A model generated the notes under the pieces. The model was not told where the DNA came from, ran no database searches, and worked only from the letters and a program-made list of their open reading frames with translations. Made by a program: the position numbers and the translations under genes. From Streptomyces sp. CBMA156 (GTDB lineage Bacteria > Actinomycetota > Actinomycetes > Streptomycetales > Streptomycetaceae): a DNA stretch of 34,279 nucleotides. Location of the stretch: contig NZ_MSJQ01000230.1 in assembly GCF_014596515.1 (NCBI RefSeq), forward strand, positions 1 through 34,279, read 5' to 3'. Below, piece by piece: positions 1 through 8,487 of this stretch; the stretch's first letter is position 1; every line of letters starts with the position of its first letter.

Positions 1-459
1 GCCCGCGCCCGGAAAAGCGCTCGTCGCGGCGCGCGGGCACCGGCACCGCACCGGACAGGAGCCGCGAGGCCCGGGGACCTCGGCAGCCCGGGGGCTTCAG
101 CGGCCCGCAGGGACGTCGGATCCGGTGCGGGCCGGCCCGGCCGCCTCGGGGCGCCGCTGCTCCCCGCAGCGAAGACGCCCGGGGATCCGAACACGAAAAC
201 GCGCGTGCGCACGTCGGAGAGCCTCCTGTACGGTGGCCTCCGTTCGTGTCCGACCAGGAGTTGGAGAAGCAGGGGAGGTGAGGTCGATGACCGTACCCAG
301 GGCCACCGTGCGCAGCGTCCGGGTCTGCCTCGCGTCCCGGGCCGTGGCCTGACTTCGCCCTGCCCTGCCCTGCCCTGCCCTGCCCTGCCCTGCCCTGCCG
401 GGAGCGTGAGCTCGCGGGGCGCCCACACGAACACCGTCCTGAACGGATCTTCATCCAGC
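1..459. other. Spacer at window start, no supported gene
   Basis: No reading frame here has a convincing family match, ribosome site or consistent third-position pattern; the frames that stay open on both strands look like by-products of high GC. The only structured element is a pentanucleotide tandem repeat near 357-399, listed separately. The stretch probably includes the promoter and leader of the acetyltransferase gene that follows. Confidence 0.5.
357..399. repeat. Pentanucleotide tandem repeat (GCCCT)n
   Basis: The 5-nt unit GCCCT is repeated without interruption about eight times, ending 60 nt before the ATG of the GNAT gene. A unit length not divisible by three would shift any frame running through it, and an in-frame upstream ATG at 205 does run through it, so copy-number change could alter an N-terminal extension or leader. 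That role is inferred; only the repeat is seen. Confidence 0.9.
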
Positions 460-972
460 ATGAGCACCACCTGGACCACGCGCGCCGAGACCCGCGCCGA
501 CATTCCCGCCATCCGTGACATCAACCTCGCCGCCTTCGGTACCGAGGCGGAGGCCGATCTCGTCGACGCCCTGCGCGCCGACGCGGACGCATGGATCGAC
601 GGCCTCTCCCTCGTCGCGGCAGACGGGAACGGCGCCATCGCCGGCCACGCCCTGCTGACCCGCTGCCACATCGGCGACACCCCGGCGCTGTGCCTGGCAC
701 CGTGCGCCGTCAGGCCCGGGCAGCAGAGGAGCGGCGCCGGCTCCGCCGTCATCCGCGCCGCACTCAAGGCGGCCAAGGACACGGGCGAGCACCACGTCGT
801 CGTCCTGGGACACCCGGCCTACTACCCCCGGTTCGGCTTCACCCGTGCCGGCGTCCACGGCATCGGACTGAGCATCGACGTCCCGGACGAGGCCCTGATG
901 GCCCTCACCCTCGACGCCGGCCACCCGCTGCCCGGCGGAACCGTCCGCTACGCCGCACCGTTCGGCATCTGA
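460..972 (+). CDS. GNAT family N-acetyltransferase (YhbS-like)
   Basis: 170 aa, a normal length for a single GNAT domain. It should transfer the acetyl group of acetyl-CoA to an amine in the cytosol; the substrate cannot be told. The C-terminal half has the segment GHPAYYPRFGF, typical of the YhbS/COG3153 subgroup, and the middle has a GNAT-like segment ending GSAVIRAALKAA where acetyl-CoA pyrophosphate is bound. The start was set at ATG 460 because the protein then begins close to the first GNAT strand (TRAETRADIPAIRDINLAAF); the open frame reaches ATG 205 but would have to translate the pentanucleotide repeat. A perfect hairpin terminator follows 7 nt after the stop, so this looks like a single-gene transcript. 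Confidence 0.85.
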   Translation: MSTTWTTRAETRADIPAIRDINLAAFGTEAEADLVDALRADADAWIDGLSLVAADGNGAIAGHALLTRCHIGDTPALCLAPCAVRPGQQRSGAGSAVIRAALKAAKDTGEHHVVVLGHPAYYPRFGFTRAGVHGIGLSIDVPDEALMALTLDAGHPLPGGTVRYAAPFGI

Positions 973-978
973 CCCGCC

Positions 979-1016
979 CCGCGGTGCGGGGCGCACGGCC
1001 GCGCCCCGCACCGCGG
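979..1016 (+). terminator. Intrinsic terminator after GNAT gene
   Basis: A perfect 15-bp inverted repeat (CCGCGGTGCGGGGCG and its complement) with an 8-nt loop lies 7 nt downstream of the acetyltransferase stop. There is no U-tract, as is common for actinomycete terminators. Confidence 0.8.
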
Positions 1017-1206
1017 CCGCCGGCTGCGGTGCCCGCTGTGTCTCCTGTGGAGAGCGCCGCCCTCAAGGCCGTGCGCTCCCGGAGTCACCGGGCGCCGCCG
1101 CCGAACCGGGCGGCCCGCACCACGCGGACACCGCCCTCCCCGGGCCTACCGGGCCTCCCCGGGCCTGCCGGGGCCTGCCGGGTCGGCCCGGGTGCCGGGG
1201 CGGGCG

Positions 1207-1886
1207 TCACACCGCTGTGAACCGGCCGCTCACGTTGCCGACCCGGTCGGGCTCGGCCACCGGGTCGAGCCTGCGCTCCGGGCCGCCCGCCGCGAAGTCC
1301 AGCTGCGACAGCTCGGTCCACACCACGTTCGGGCTCGTGGTGGACTCGAAGAAGTACCGCCGCTCGGTCAGGTCGGCGACGGTGCGCCGGCGGGTGGTCG
1401 AGATGTTCGGCCGGTACTCGTCCGCCGTGCCGAACGGGGCCGAGGCGTCACGGATCACGCTGAACGCGTACGCCGTGGCCTCGCGCGCGTCCGAGGTGTC
1501 CGGAAGCCGTACGCAGTAGTACGCGGCGCGGGCGAAACGGTCCGGCGAGTCGACGCCTCCGGGCAGCGGCTGGTCGCCGCCGTGCGCCGGGTACCGCTGC
1601 TGCGGCTCCAACTGCTCGTCGTACACGGGCGAGTTCGCCATCACCGTGTACTGGGGACCGTGGTGCACACAGGTCCTGCCGTCGAGGAACTCCACGACGG
1701 CCGAGTCACCGCCCGGGTGAAAGCGCCGGGGTCACCGGGGTCGTGCGGGATGCTCTCGCGGGTCACACCGCGCGGACGCACCGCCAGAACCGTCCCGGTG
1801 TCCTGGTACCAGTCCATGCTCCGGCCCACCAGCAGGTTGCCCCGGCCGGGACTGCCCAGCGACGACCACAGGAATCGTGTGCACAT
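1207..1886 (-). pseudogene. Linear amide C-N hydrolase (choloylglycine/penicillin V acylase family), deleted and frameshifted
   Basis: The N-terminal piece starts MCTRFLW at 1886, the hallmark of this Ntn-hydrolase family in which Cys2 becomes the nucleophile after Met removal, and continues through GRSMDWYQDTG. After about 55 codons the frame runs out. The C-terminal half resumes in another frame: GGDSAVVEFLDG, a segment like YTVMANSPVYDEQ, DRFARAAYYCVRLPD, RTVADLTERRYFFESTTSPN. In that second frame a TGA lies just upstream of the junction near 1700-1720, so the halves cannot be joined in one frame. Together they give about 220 residues against roughly 350 for family members, so about 110-130 central residues are missing. 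Active enzymes cleave amide bonds of bile salts, penicillin V or acyl-homoserine lactones; this copy should be dead. A sequencing error cannot explain the missing centre. Confidence 0.82.
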
Positions 1887-2178
1887 GCCCCACAGCCTGA
1901 TCGCCCCGCCACGAACCGGCCCCCGGACACCCGCCGGCTCACCCGTTCGGCCCGCGCGACACTCCCCGCAACCCCCACAATCCCAACACCCCGCAGCCCG
2001 CAGCCCGCTCCACGCACCACCGGGACCGCAGACGCCCCGGCACCGCGGTCCGGGTGTTCCCGGCACGGCGCACCGCAGCCACCCCGGCAACGCGTTCCGA
2101 AGCCGCCTCGTCCGGGCTCGTCCGGGCTCGTCCCGGTCCTGTGCGGGTACTGACAGCGGCGGCTGATACCACTGCCGC

Positions 2179-2667
2179 ATGACCGACGACGAGATCATCG
2201 ACCGGATCCGTGGACAGGCCCGGCCCGCACCGCTGCCGCCGCCCGCCCCGCCGCAGGCCGTCGCCGATCTGGAAGCCGCGGTGGGGCACCCCATGCCCGC
2301 GTTGCTCAGACGGATCTACCTCGACGTCGCAAACGGCGGGTTCGGACGGTGGGACAGCGCCCTGTCCCTCACCGAGGACGGGGACGAACCGCCCGTGCTG
2401 GAGGCGTACCTCGCCTGGCGCGAGGGATACGGCCAGGACTACCCGACGCCGGTGGTGCCGCTGCTGACCTGGGGCTGCGCGATCTGGTCACTCGTCGACT
2501 TCAGCACCCCCGAGGGACGGATGTGGGGCTGGGACCCGCACGGCGCGTGCGCGCGCCATCGCCTCTTTCCCGAACGGTTCACCCTGGCCGAGCGCCTCAC
2601 CGGCTGGCTCGACGGCCGGGAGGACTTCCCGCAGCCGCCCGTCCCCACCGACTGCCCGCACTGCTGA
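2179..2667 (+). CDS. SMI1/KNR4 (SUKH) family protein
   Basis: 162 aa, the usual size of a stand-alone SUKH domain. Family features visible are the Pro-rich start, LEAAVGHPMPALLRRIYLDVANGGFG (the LP.-hL..-Y...NGG core, here at about residues 31-56), and the later WGCAIWSLVDF and GWDPHG segments. SUKH proteins are best known as immunity proteins to polymorphic toxins, but stand-alone copies are common in Streptomyces and their role is usually unknown. No toxin gene is next to it. The start at ATG 2179 is the first Met giving the complete domain. It ends with a Cys-containing tail (PTDCPHC). Confidence 0.82.
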   Translation: MTDDEIIDRIRGQARPAPLPPPAPPQAVADLEAAVGHPMPALLRRIYLDVANGGFGRWDSALSLTEDGDEPPVLEAYLAWREGYGQDYPTPVVPLLTWGCAIWSLVDFSTPEGRMWGWDPHGACARHRLFPERFTLAERLTGWLDGREDFPQPPVPTDCPHC

Positions 2668-2854
2668 CCCAACACCCCTGCCGCCATGCCGCAACCACCG
2701 CCCGGCGCCACGCCCGTCCGGGTCGAGGCAGCCGAGACAGCCGAACCCGCCCGGACACCGAAGACCGGCTTCGGCGCACCCCCGCCCGCACGACACGACA
2801 GGACCGCCCCGGACACCCGGCAGGCACGACAAGGCCCGCCCCGCCCGGCACCCC

Positions 2855-3523
2855 TCAGACACGGGCGATCAGCGCGTACCGCTCGTCATCGACCGGGCCG
2901 CCCCACAGATCCGCGTCCGCACTCAGCGGCTCGATCCGCACACCCGCGACAAGCGGCAGCACCGCGTGCGCCAGGTCCTCGGCGCCCACCCCGCCCATCC
3001 ACGGCAGCACCAACTGCCGCGCCCCGTCGGCATACGGCACACCGCTGCTCCCGCCCCACCGGCCCTCGACCAGCACCAGCCGGCCGCCGGGCCGAAGCCC
3101 GGCCACCCACTGCCGCAACGCGGCCACAGGGTCAGGCAGCGTCCACACCAGGTGCCGCGACAACACGACGTCGAACGCCTGCCCGCCGGTCGGCGGCGCC
3201 GCGGCGTCACCCACCAGGAAACGGCCCGGCACACCCGCGGCCGCCAGCTTCCCCTGCGCCTGACGGACCATCCCCGGCGACAGGTCCACACCCGTCACCC
3301 GATGCCCGGCCTGCGCCAGGAGCAGGGACAGCGAACCGGTCCCGCACCCGGCATCCAGAACATCGAGACCGCCGCCCACCGGACCCGCCGGCACCCACCC
3401 CCGAAGCCGCCGCGCCCACGCCGCACGCGTCGGCCCGGCCCTCAGCCCGTGATCGGGCCCGTCGTCGAAGGACGACGCGACCGCATCCCAGTACGCGGCG
3501 ATGACATCGCCATGGGCACCCAT
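2855..3523 (-). CDS. Class I SAM-dependent methyltransferase
   Basis: 222 aa, a single Rossmann-type methyltransferase domain. Motif I is VLDAGCGTGSLSLLLA, followed by VTGVDLSPGMV (acidic ribose-binding Asp), FLVGDAAAPP and DVVLSRHLVWTLPDP (post-II/III region), then LRPGGRLVLVEG. This matches the Methyltransf_11/25 group that modifies small molecules. The N-terminal IAAYWDAVASSFDD is typical of that group. The start was placed at ATG 3523 because GGGAGG sits 9 nt upstream; another Met three codons upstream would abut the ribosome site. Neighbours give no clue to the substrate. Confidence 0.85.
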   Translation of the reverse strand: MGAHGDVIAAYWDAVASSFDDGPDHGLRAGPTRAAWARRLRGWVPAGPVGGGLDVLDAGCGTGSLSLLLAQAGHRVTGVDLSPGMVRQAQGKLAAAGVPGRFLVGDAAAPPTGGQAFDVVLSRHLVWTLPDPVAALRQWVAGLRPGGRLVLVEGRWGGSSGVPYADGARQLVLPWMGGVGAEDLAHAVLPLVAGVRIEPLSADADLWGGPVDDERYALIARV

Positions 3524-3798
3524 GGCCGGCATCCTCCCAGCCACCACCGACACACCACCACCCCCGGCCCCGTCACCTCGACCCCCACACCCGGACCGGG
3601 CCGGCGTGGGCATGGGCCCGGCCGGCACCGGACACACCACCGCCCCCGCTGCCGTCACCTCGACTCCCCCACGCCCGGACCCGCCGCACTGCCCGCGCCC
3701 GGCCCGAACCGTCCCCCGCCACACCCGGCAGCCCGGCCGTGCGCCGCCACCACACCCGGGCCCACCGCCGTCGCCGCGGGCCCCCTACAGTGCAGCGC

Positions 3799-4218
3799 AT
3801 GACGCACGCCCTTCCCCCCGACGTGGCCGGCATGCTCGACGCCCTGCTCCACGCCGACGACCCGGACCACCAGGCGCTGCGCGCACAACTGCCCCACCTG
3901 CGCATACAGGAACGCTGCGGCTGCGGATGCGGCACGGCCTCCCTCGAACTCGAACCGGACACCACCACCACGGTCACCGCCACCGCCACCGCCACGGCGC
4001 CGGCGGGCCCGGCAAAGGCCGTCATCGCGGCCGAAGCGGAACTGACCGGCCAGGACGGCCAGTGCGCAGGCGGGGTCCTGCTCTTCACCCACGGCGGCCG
4101 CCTGTCCCTGCTGGAGGTCTACTCCTGGACCGACGACAAGGTGACACTCGCCCAGGCCCGGCAGATGCTGCCCCGCCCCGCACCCGCCGACGACCACACA
4201 CCCCGCTCCCCCGACTGA
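3799..4218 (+). CDS. Hypothetical protein with Cys-Gly-Cys-Gly-Cys motif
   Basis: 139 aa, not recognised. After a helical start (LPPDVAGMLDALLHADDPDHQALRAQL) it has RCGCGCGTASLEL at about residues 43-55, three Cys alternating with Gly that could bind a metal or form a redox site, then a low-complexity Thr/Ala run and a strand-rich half containing LLFTHGGRLSLLEVYSW. The tail is polar and Pro-rich. ATG 3799 is the only sensible start, with a weak purine-rich site upstream. Its layout resembles short conserved Streptomyces proteins of unknown role. No operon partner is evident. Confidence 0.62.
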   Translation: MTHALPPDVAGMLDALLHADDPDHQALRAQLPHLRIQERCGCGCGTASLELEPDTTTTVTATATATAPAGPAKAVIAAEAELTGQDGQCAGGVLLFTHGGRLSLLEVYSWTDDKVTLAQARQMLPRPAPADDHTPRSPD

Positions 4219-4330
4219 CGCACACTGCCCGGGCCGGCCCCGGCGCCGCCCGCACCACCGGCCACACACCGTGCGGCACACCGGCCACCCGCGTCCCCCG
4301 GTACACCGCACGGCCCTACGATCGTCCGTC

Positions 4331-4819
4331 ATGGCCTCCGCACTGATCCTCATCGACCTGATGCCACGCATCATCGCCCTCCCCCTCGCCCCGCACACCG
4401 GCGGCCAAGTACTCGCGCGCTGCCGCGCGTTGGCCGAAGCGTTCCGGGCCGGCGGCCGGCCGGTGGTGCAGGTCCGGGTGGAACGCCCGAACGTCGCCGA
4501 GCAGCCGCCCGGCAGCGACTTCGCCGACGGCCTCGTCCACGACGGCGACACCATCGTGGTCAAACACACCATCGGCGCGTTCCACGACACCGGCCTCGAC
4601 GCGCAGTTGCGCACACTGGGCGCGGACACCCTGGTCATCGCCGGACTGGTCACCACGATGGGCGTCGAGTCCACCGCACGGGCCGCCGCCGACCACGGCT
4701 ACCGACTGGAGTTCGTCACCGACGCGATGTCCGCACCGACCGCGGACGAACACGACTTCACCATCGAACGGATCTTCCCCCGCTTCGGCGAGGTACGGAA
4801 TACCGCCGACTACACCTGA
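4331..4819 (+). CDS. Isochorismatase-fold hydrolase lacking the catalytic Cys
   Basis: 162 aa, a short member of the cysteine hydrolase/isochorismatase superfamily. The N-terminal strand ALILIDLMP carries the general Asp (D9), VVKHTIGAFHDTGLD carries the Lys (K78), and AGLVTTMGVESTARAAADHGY is the segment that in nicotinamidase-like enzymes holds the nucleophilic Cys. Here that position is Gly111. True isochorismatases of the EntB/PhzD type also lack the Cys and hydrolyse a vinyl ether by acid catalysis, so the protein may be active but not as an amidase. No siderophore or phenazine genes are nearby. ATG 4331 is the start that keeps the first strand intact. Confidence 0.8.
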   Translation: MASALILIDLMPRIIALPLAPHTGGQVLARCRALAEAFRAGGRPVVQVRVERPNVAEQPPGSDFADGLVHDGDTIVVKHTIGAFHDTGLDAQLRTLGADTLVIAGLVTTMGVESTARAAADHGYRLEFVTDAMSAPTADEHDFTIERIFPRFGEVRNTADYT

Positions 4820-5405
4820 CACCCACCCGGCGAACCGGCCCCGACAGGTACCGACCCGACACGGGACACCACAACGGTCCCTGCACGACCCCCCCTTGGG
4901 GGAATCGTGACCGCGAGGCCGGACACGTCCATGACGCCGATCACCCGGCTCACCGGAACGCCACGAGAGCGCCGACACCACCGGCTGAACACCGGAACAA
5001 CGGGGCCCGCCCACAACCGGACCCCGCACACCCCACCGCCGAGACCCGCACAACCCGCTCCCGGCACACCACCGGAACGACAGCCCGCGACCGCACCGCA
5101 CAACCGGCCCCCACACCCCGACAGACAACGGACACGACAGACCCACAGACGGGCGAGCGGACGCTCCGGCCCACCGGCCGGTGGGCGCGCCGGGCCCGCG
5201 GTCCGGCGGTCCGGCGGTCCGTGCAGCGGCGGCACAGGAAGAACCCGCCCCGCCCCACCCCGGGACCCGTCCCCCGGAGCCCGTCCCCCGAGGCCGTCCC
5301 GGGGCCCCGTCCCCCCGGGGGTGCGGCCCGCGGCGGGGACGGGACGGGAGCGGGCAGTAGGATCGGCGGCGTTGCATCCCGTACACCGCCGCTAGGAGGC
5401 TTTTC
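4820..5405. other. Non-coding spacer upstream of tpx
   Basis: About 590 bases with no supported gene. The open frames on either strand lack family features. The + strand is C/A-rich and T-poor in its first half. A possible promoter -10 element TAGGAT lies at 5358-5363, about 40 nt before the tpx start, but no clear -35 element was found. The SD TAGGAGG at the right end belongs to tpx. Confidence 0.5.
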
Positions 5406-5906
5406 ATGGCTCAGGTCACGCTGAAGGGGAACCCGGTGCAGGTCGGTGGCGCGCTGCCCACCGCCGGCAGCCAGGCGCCGGCGTTCACGCTCGTCGGCGA
5501 AGGACTCGCGGACGTGTCCCTGAAGGACTTCGCGGGCAAGCGCAAGGTCCTGAACATCTTCCCCAGCATCGACACCCCGACCTGCGCGACCTCGGTGCGC
5601 ACCTTCAACACCCAGGCCGGCTCCCTCGACAACACCGTGGTGCTGTGCGTGTCCGCCGACCTGCCGTTCGCCCAGGCCCGGTTCTGCGGATCCGAGGGCC
5701 TGGAGAACGTCAAGACCCTCTCCACCCTGCGCGGCCGGGACTTCCACGACACCTACGGCGTGGCGATCGCCGACGGCCCGCTGGCCGGCCTGACCGCCCG
5801 CGCCGTCGTCGTCCTCGACGAGAACGACACCGTCCTGCACACCGAACTCGTCGCCGAGATCGCCGACGAGCCGAACTACGAGGCCGCACTCGCCGTCCTC
5901 AACTGA
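5406..5906 (+). CDS. tpx: Thiol peroxidase (atypical 2-Cys peroxiredoxin)
   Basis: 166 aa, the standard Tpx length. The enzyme reduces alkyl and hydrogen peroxides in the cytosol, using thioredoxin. The peroxidatic Cys is C60 in [16 protein letters not shown] and the resolving Cys is C94 in [14 protein letters not shown], the Tpx-specific arrangement about 34 residues apart. The N-terminal [18 protein letters not shown] matches the family start. ATG 5406 follows a near-perfect SD (TAGGAGG) at 7-nt spacing, so expression is probably strong. A possible -10 (TAGGAT) is about 40 nt upstream. It appears to be transcribed alone. Confidence 0.95.
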   Translation: MAQVTLKGNPVQVGGALPTAGSQAPAFTLVGEGLADVSLKDFAGKRKVLNIFPSIDTPTCATSVRTFNTQAGSLDNTVVLCVSADLPFAQARFCGSEGLENVKTLSTLRGRDFHDTYGVAIADGPLAGLTARAVVVLDENDTVLHTELVAEIADEPNYEAALAVLN

Positions 5907-6420
5907 CCCACCCGGCACCACCCCTGACCGGTGCCACCCCGTGTTCCCACGACGGCCCGCCCCTGCCACGATCCCCTTCCGAGGACACGGCCCAGGAGGC
6001 GGGCCGCCGCACACCCAGACCAGCCCGACGCACCCCGGACGGCCGCACCACCCCCGGAGGAAGACCCGCCCCCGGAGGAAGACCCGCCACCACCAGGACG
6101 ACCATCCCCACGGACCGTCCACCCACCGACGTCCACAGGCCCGTACGGCGAACCCGCCCACCACCATGCCACCCGCCACCTGCCACCCACCGGCGTGACC
6201 ACCGCAACACCACGCGCGGGACGCACACCCCGTACAACGGCCGAAGCCCCACACCACGCGACCGTGGAAGGCAAACAGCACCCGCAGCCGCGGCTGCGCG
6301 GCCTCGACCAGGTCACGGTCCACATACGGCGCCGGCCTGCGCCGGCAGGACTCCCCCCACGCACCCGAGCGCCCTCCCGCGCTCGTGAGCGCGAGAGCCG
6401 GCCGCCCGTGCCAATGCCTG
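5907..6420. other. Non-coding spacer between tpx and hemopexin-like gene
   Basis: About 510 bases, low in T on the + strand. A short direct repeat (CCCGGAGGAAGACCCGCC twice around 6052-6088) is visible. Near the right end a hairpin at 6378-6393 could end transcription of the leftward hemopexin-like gene. No gene is supported. Confidence 0.5.
6378..6393 (-). terminator. Possible terminator of the hemopexin-like gene
   Basis: The arms CGCGCTC and GAGCGCG sit 28-43 nt beyond the stop of the leftward hemopexin-like gene. The formal loop is only 2 nt, so the real stem would be 6 bp with a 4-nt loop. Modest evidence. Confidence 0.35.
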
Positions 6421-7055
6421 CTACACGCCCCGCAGCGCGGGCCAGTACCCCTGCGTGGTGACAGGGGCGACATCGTACTTGAGGGTGTCGCCACTGGAAT
6501 CGGTCTTCAAAGCCCTGCCGCCCTTGAAGAACCAGAAACCCCCGCCGGCCGCCGTGGCAGCATCGACACCGTCCTCGAACCCGGTCCCCCGCAGAGCAGG
6601 CCAGTACCCCTGCGCAGTGATGCTGTCAGGGTTGAACTTGAGAGTGTCGCCACTGGAATCGGTCTTCAAAGCCTTGCCACCCTTGAAGAACCAGAAACCC
6701 CCGCCGGCCTCAAGGACAGCGTCGACCCCGTCCTCGAACCCGGTCCCCCGCAGCGCGGGCCAGTACCCCTTCGTGGTGACAGGGGCGACTTCGTACTTGA
6801 GGGTGTCGCCACTGGAATCGGTCTTCAAAGCCCTGCCGCCCTTGAAGAACCAGAAACCCCCACCGGCCGCCGTGGCAGCATCGACACCGTCCTCGAACCC
6901 GGTCCCCCGCAGAGCAGGCCAGTACCCCTGCGCAGTGATGCTGTCAGGGTTGAACTTGAGAGTGTCGCCACTGGAATCGGTCTTCAGAGCCTTGCCACCC
7001 TTGAAGAACCAGAAACCCCCGCCGGCCTCAAGAGCAGCGTCGACCCCGTCTTCGA
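6421..7055 (-). repeat. Two tandem 318-bp units (four 159-bp blades)
   Basis: Identical runs recur exactly 318 bp apart (for example the CAGTACCCCTGCGCAGTGAT segment at 6602 and again at 6920), with half-units of 159 bp diverged in short patches. The near-identity shows recent duplication of a two-blade unit or ongoing gene conversion. It lies wholly inside the hemopexin-like gene. Confidence 0.9.
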
Positions 7056-7065
7056 ACTTTCCCAT
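6421..7065 (-). CDS. Four-bladed hemopexin-repeat protein
   Basis: 214 aa made of four repeats of 53 residues and little else. Each has the hemopexin pattern: DGVDAA at the start, GGFWFFKGGKALKTD in the middle, GYWPALRGTGF at the end. Four such blades make one closed beta-propeller, so this is a minimal complete hemopexin domain. Blades 1 and 3 share KFNPDSITAQ while blades 2 and 4 share Y(E/D)VAPVTT, an ABAB order with a 318-bp DNA period and near-identity. No signal peptide or membrane segment is seen, so it is predicted cytosolic unless released otherwise. The start was set at ATG 7065, preceded by AAGTGAGG at 6-nt spacing and just before blade 1; the frame stays open upstream. Ligand unknown: hemopexin folds bind haem, polyamines, metals or proteins. 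The distinct base composition (more A/T, AAG Lys) suggests transfer or another expression class. Confidence 0.82.
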   Translation of the reverse strand: MGKFEDGVDAALEAGGGFWFFKGGKALKTDSSGDTLKFNPDSITAQGYWPALRGTGFEDGVDAATAAGGGFWFFKGGRALKTDSSGDTLKYEVAPVTTKGYWPALRGTGFEDGVDAVLEAGGGFWFFKGGKALKTDSSGDTLKFNPDSITAQGYWPALRGTGFEDGVDAATAAGGGFWFFKGGRALKTDSSGDTLKYDVAPVTTQGYWPALRGV

Positions 7066-7998
7066 ACCGCGCCTCACTTCTCCCGGTGCAACCCATAGTG
7101 CGCCCGATGGATCCCCGGTACACAACAGCAGAGGCCGCGACAAAACAGCAGCCCCCGGCTACGGCACCCGGCCGATTCCACCGGCCTGAAGCACATGGGC
7201 GGATGAGTGTTGAATACAGCCGGACCGGCCGCGGCAACACGATTCCACGCCCATCAGGCCGCCCCGCCAAGGACACGCCATGGATCGAGTACCAACTTTC
7301 ACGGGAAGTGCCACCCCACGCCCAGGGGATGCCGCACACCGGCAATCACCACATCACCCAGGACCCGGACTCCCCGCCCCAGGACACGGCGCCCAGACCC
7401 CGGCGACCGGGCCGGCGACCGCTGGTTCGGCAGCAACCGCAAACGGCCACGCTCCCCCGGACTCACCAGATGAGGCGCCCGGCACGTGACCGCGGTTCGG
7501 CAACAACCCCACCAAGGGCATCCGCTCCCCGAACAGGCCGAACGGCAGGGCATTCGGCCCTCGACCGGCCGGTTCCCGCAGTGACCGACGAGACGTGCCC
7601 GACGCGCCCGCGGTCCTCCCGCCCCATCCCCAGACGCCCGCCTCCCGCCCCCGCACACCGGTCACTGCCGCGCCTGCGCCCCCATACCGCCCGCACACCT
7701 CCCACAGCGGCACGCCACAGGCCCGACACCGCGCACACCCTCCCCCGAACGACCCTCACCCGCTCCTGCCCCGGCCCGGCCCGGCATGTCCGTTCCCTCC
7801 CCGCCATGCTGACGCAACGCCAGGACCGGAGGCTCCCGCAACCACCCGACACCGACCACCAAGGCGATGCACCCGGCCACCCCACCCCGGCCACCCCACC
7901 CCGGCCACCGCCCTCGCAGGACCCGCCCCTGCCCGCAACCGCGATGCCACCGAAAGCCATGCCGCCCGGAACACCCCGCGCAATCCGGCATACCGGCA
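7066..7998. other. Long non-coding spacer
   Basis: About 930 bases without a supportable gene. The frames open here have no recognisable domains and continue into neighbouring genes in the wrong sense. The left edge must hold the promoter of the leftward hemopexin-like gene; no clear -35/-10 pair was found. A 15-bp tandem repeat (CCCGGCCACCCCACC, about 2.4 copies) lies near 7872-7907. Confidence 0.5.
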
Positions 7999-8487
7999 TC
8001 ACACGTATGCGAGCAGCTTCATCGTCCACTCCCGCTGCTCGGCCGTGTCCGGGACGGCGAGCCCGCGAGCGCGCTCGATCCGCTCCCAGGCGATGCCGGG
8101 ATCGATGCCGTTGAGGATCAGGAGCGATGCGGCGAGCAGGGACGAGCGTCCGATGCCGGCCCGGCAGTGGGTGACGACGTGTGCGCCGTCGCGCAGCTGC
8201 CCCGCGAGCCCGCGAAGGACGGGCAGGACCGTGGCAAGGTCGGGAACCGTGCGGTCGGGGACGGGAATCGCGACGAACCGCAACCCGGCGGCGAGAGCCT
8301 GCCGGGGCTCGTCCACGAGACCGAGTTCGCCGGCTTCGGGACCGGTCAGCGCACTGACCAGGATGTCGACACCGTGGCCGCCCAGCGCGGCCATCTCGTC
8401 TTCGAGCCAGTCGAAACCACGAGGTCTGGCCATGGTGCTCAGCCGCCCCGGACCGGGGACGTCAACAGTGAAAAAGCCGGGTCGCAT
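7999..8487 (-). CDS. Dual-specificity/tyrosine phosphatase family protein
   Basis: 162 aa. The signature P-loop HCRAGIGRS (Cys108 nucleophile, Arg114) is present, with a plausible general-acid Asp78 in PVPDRTVP, a layout seen in small DSP-like phosphatases of actinomycetes. It hydrolyses phosphomonoesters through a Cys-phosphate intermediate; natural substrates of this group are mostly unknown. After the P-loop, SLLAASLLILNGIDPGIAWERI is the usual supporting helix, and the protein ends AEQREWTMKLLAYV. The start was set at ATG 8487 with GGAAG about 10 nt upstream; the longer open frame adds an unlikely Gly/Pro extension. Its third positions are ordinary for Streptomyces, unlike the spacers around it. 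Confidence 0.85.
   Translation of the reverse strand: MRPGFFTVDVPGPGRLSTMARPRGFDWLEDEMAALGGHGVDILVSALTGPEAGELGLVDEPRQALAAGLRFVAIPVPDRTVPDLATVLPVLRGLAGQLRDGAHVVTHCRAGIGRSSLLAASLLILNGIDPGIAWERIERARGLAVPDTAEQREWTMKLLAYV

Noticed and set aside
4887..4905. Hairpin CCCCC-TT-GGGGG
   Set aside because: The loop is too small to form and no gene end lies near enough.
5335..5363. Firm tpx promoter call
   Set aside because: The -10 TAGGAT is good but no -35 could be recognised at the right distance.
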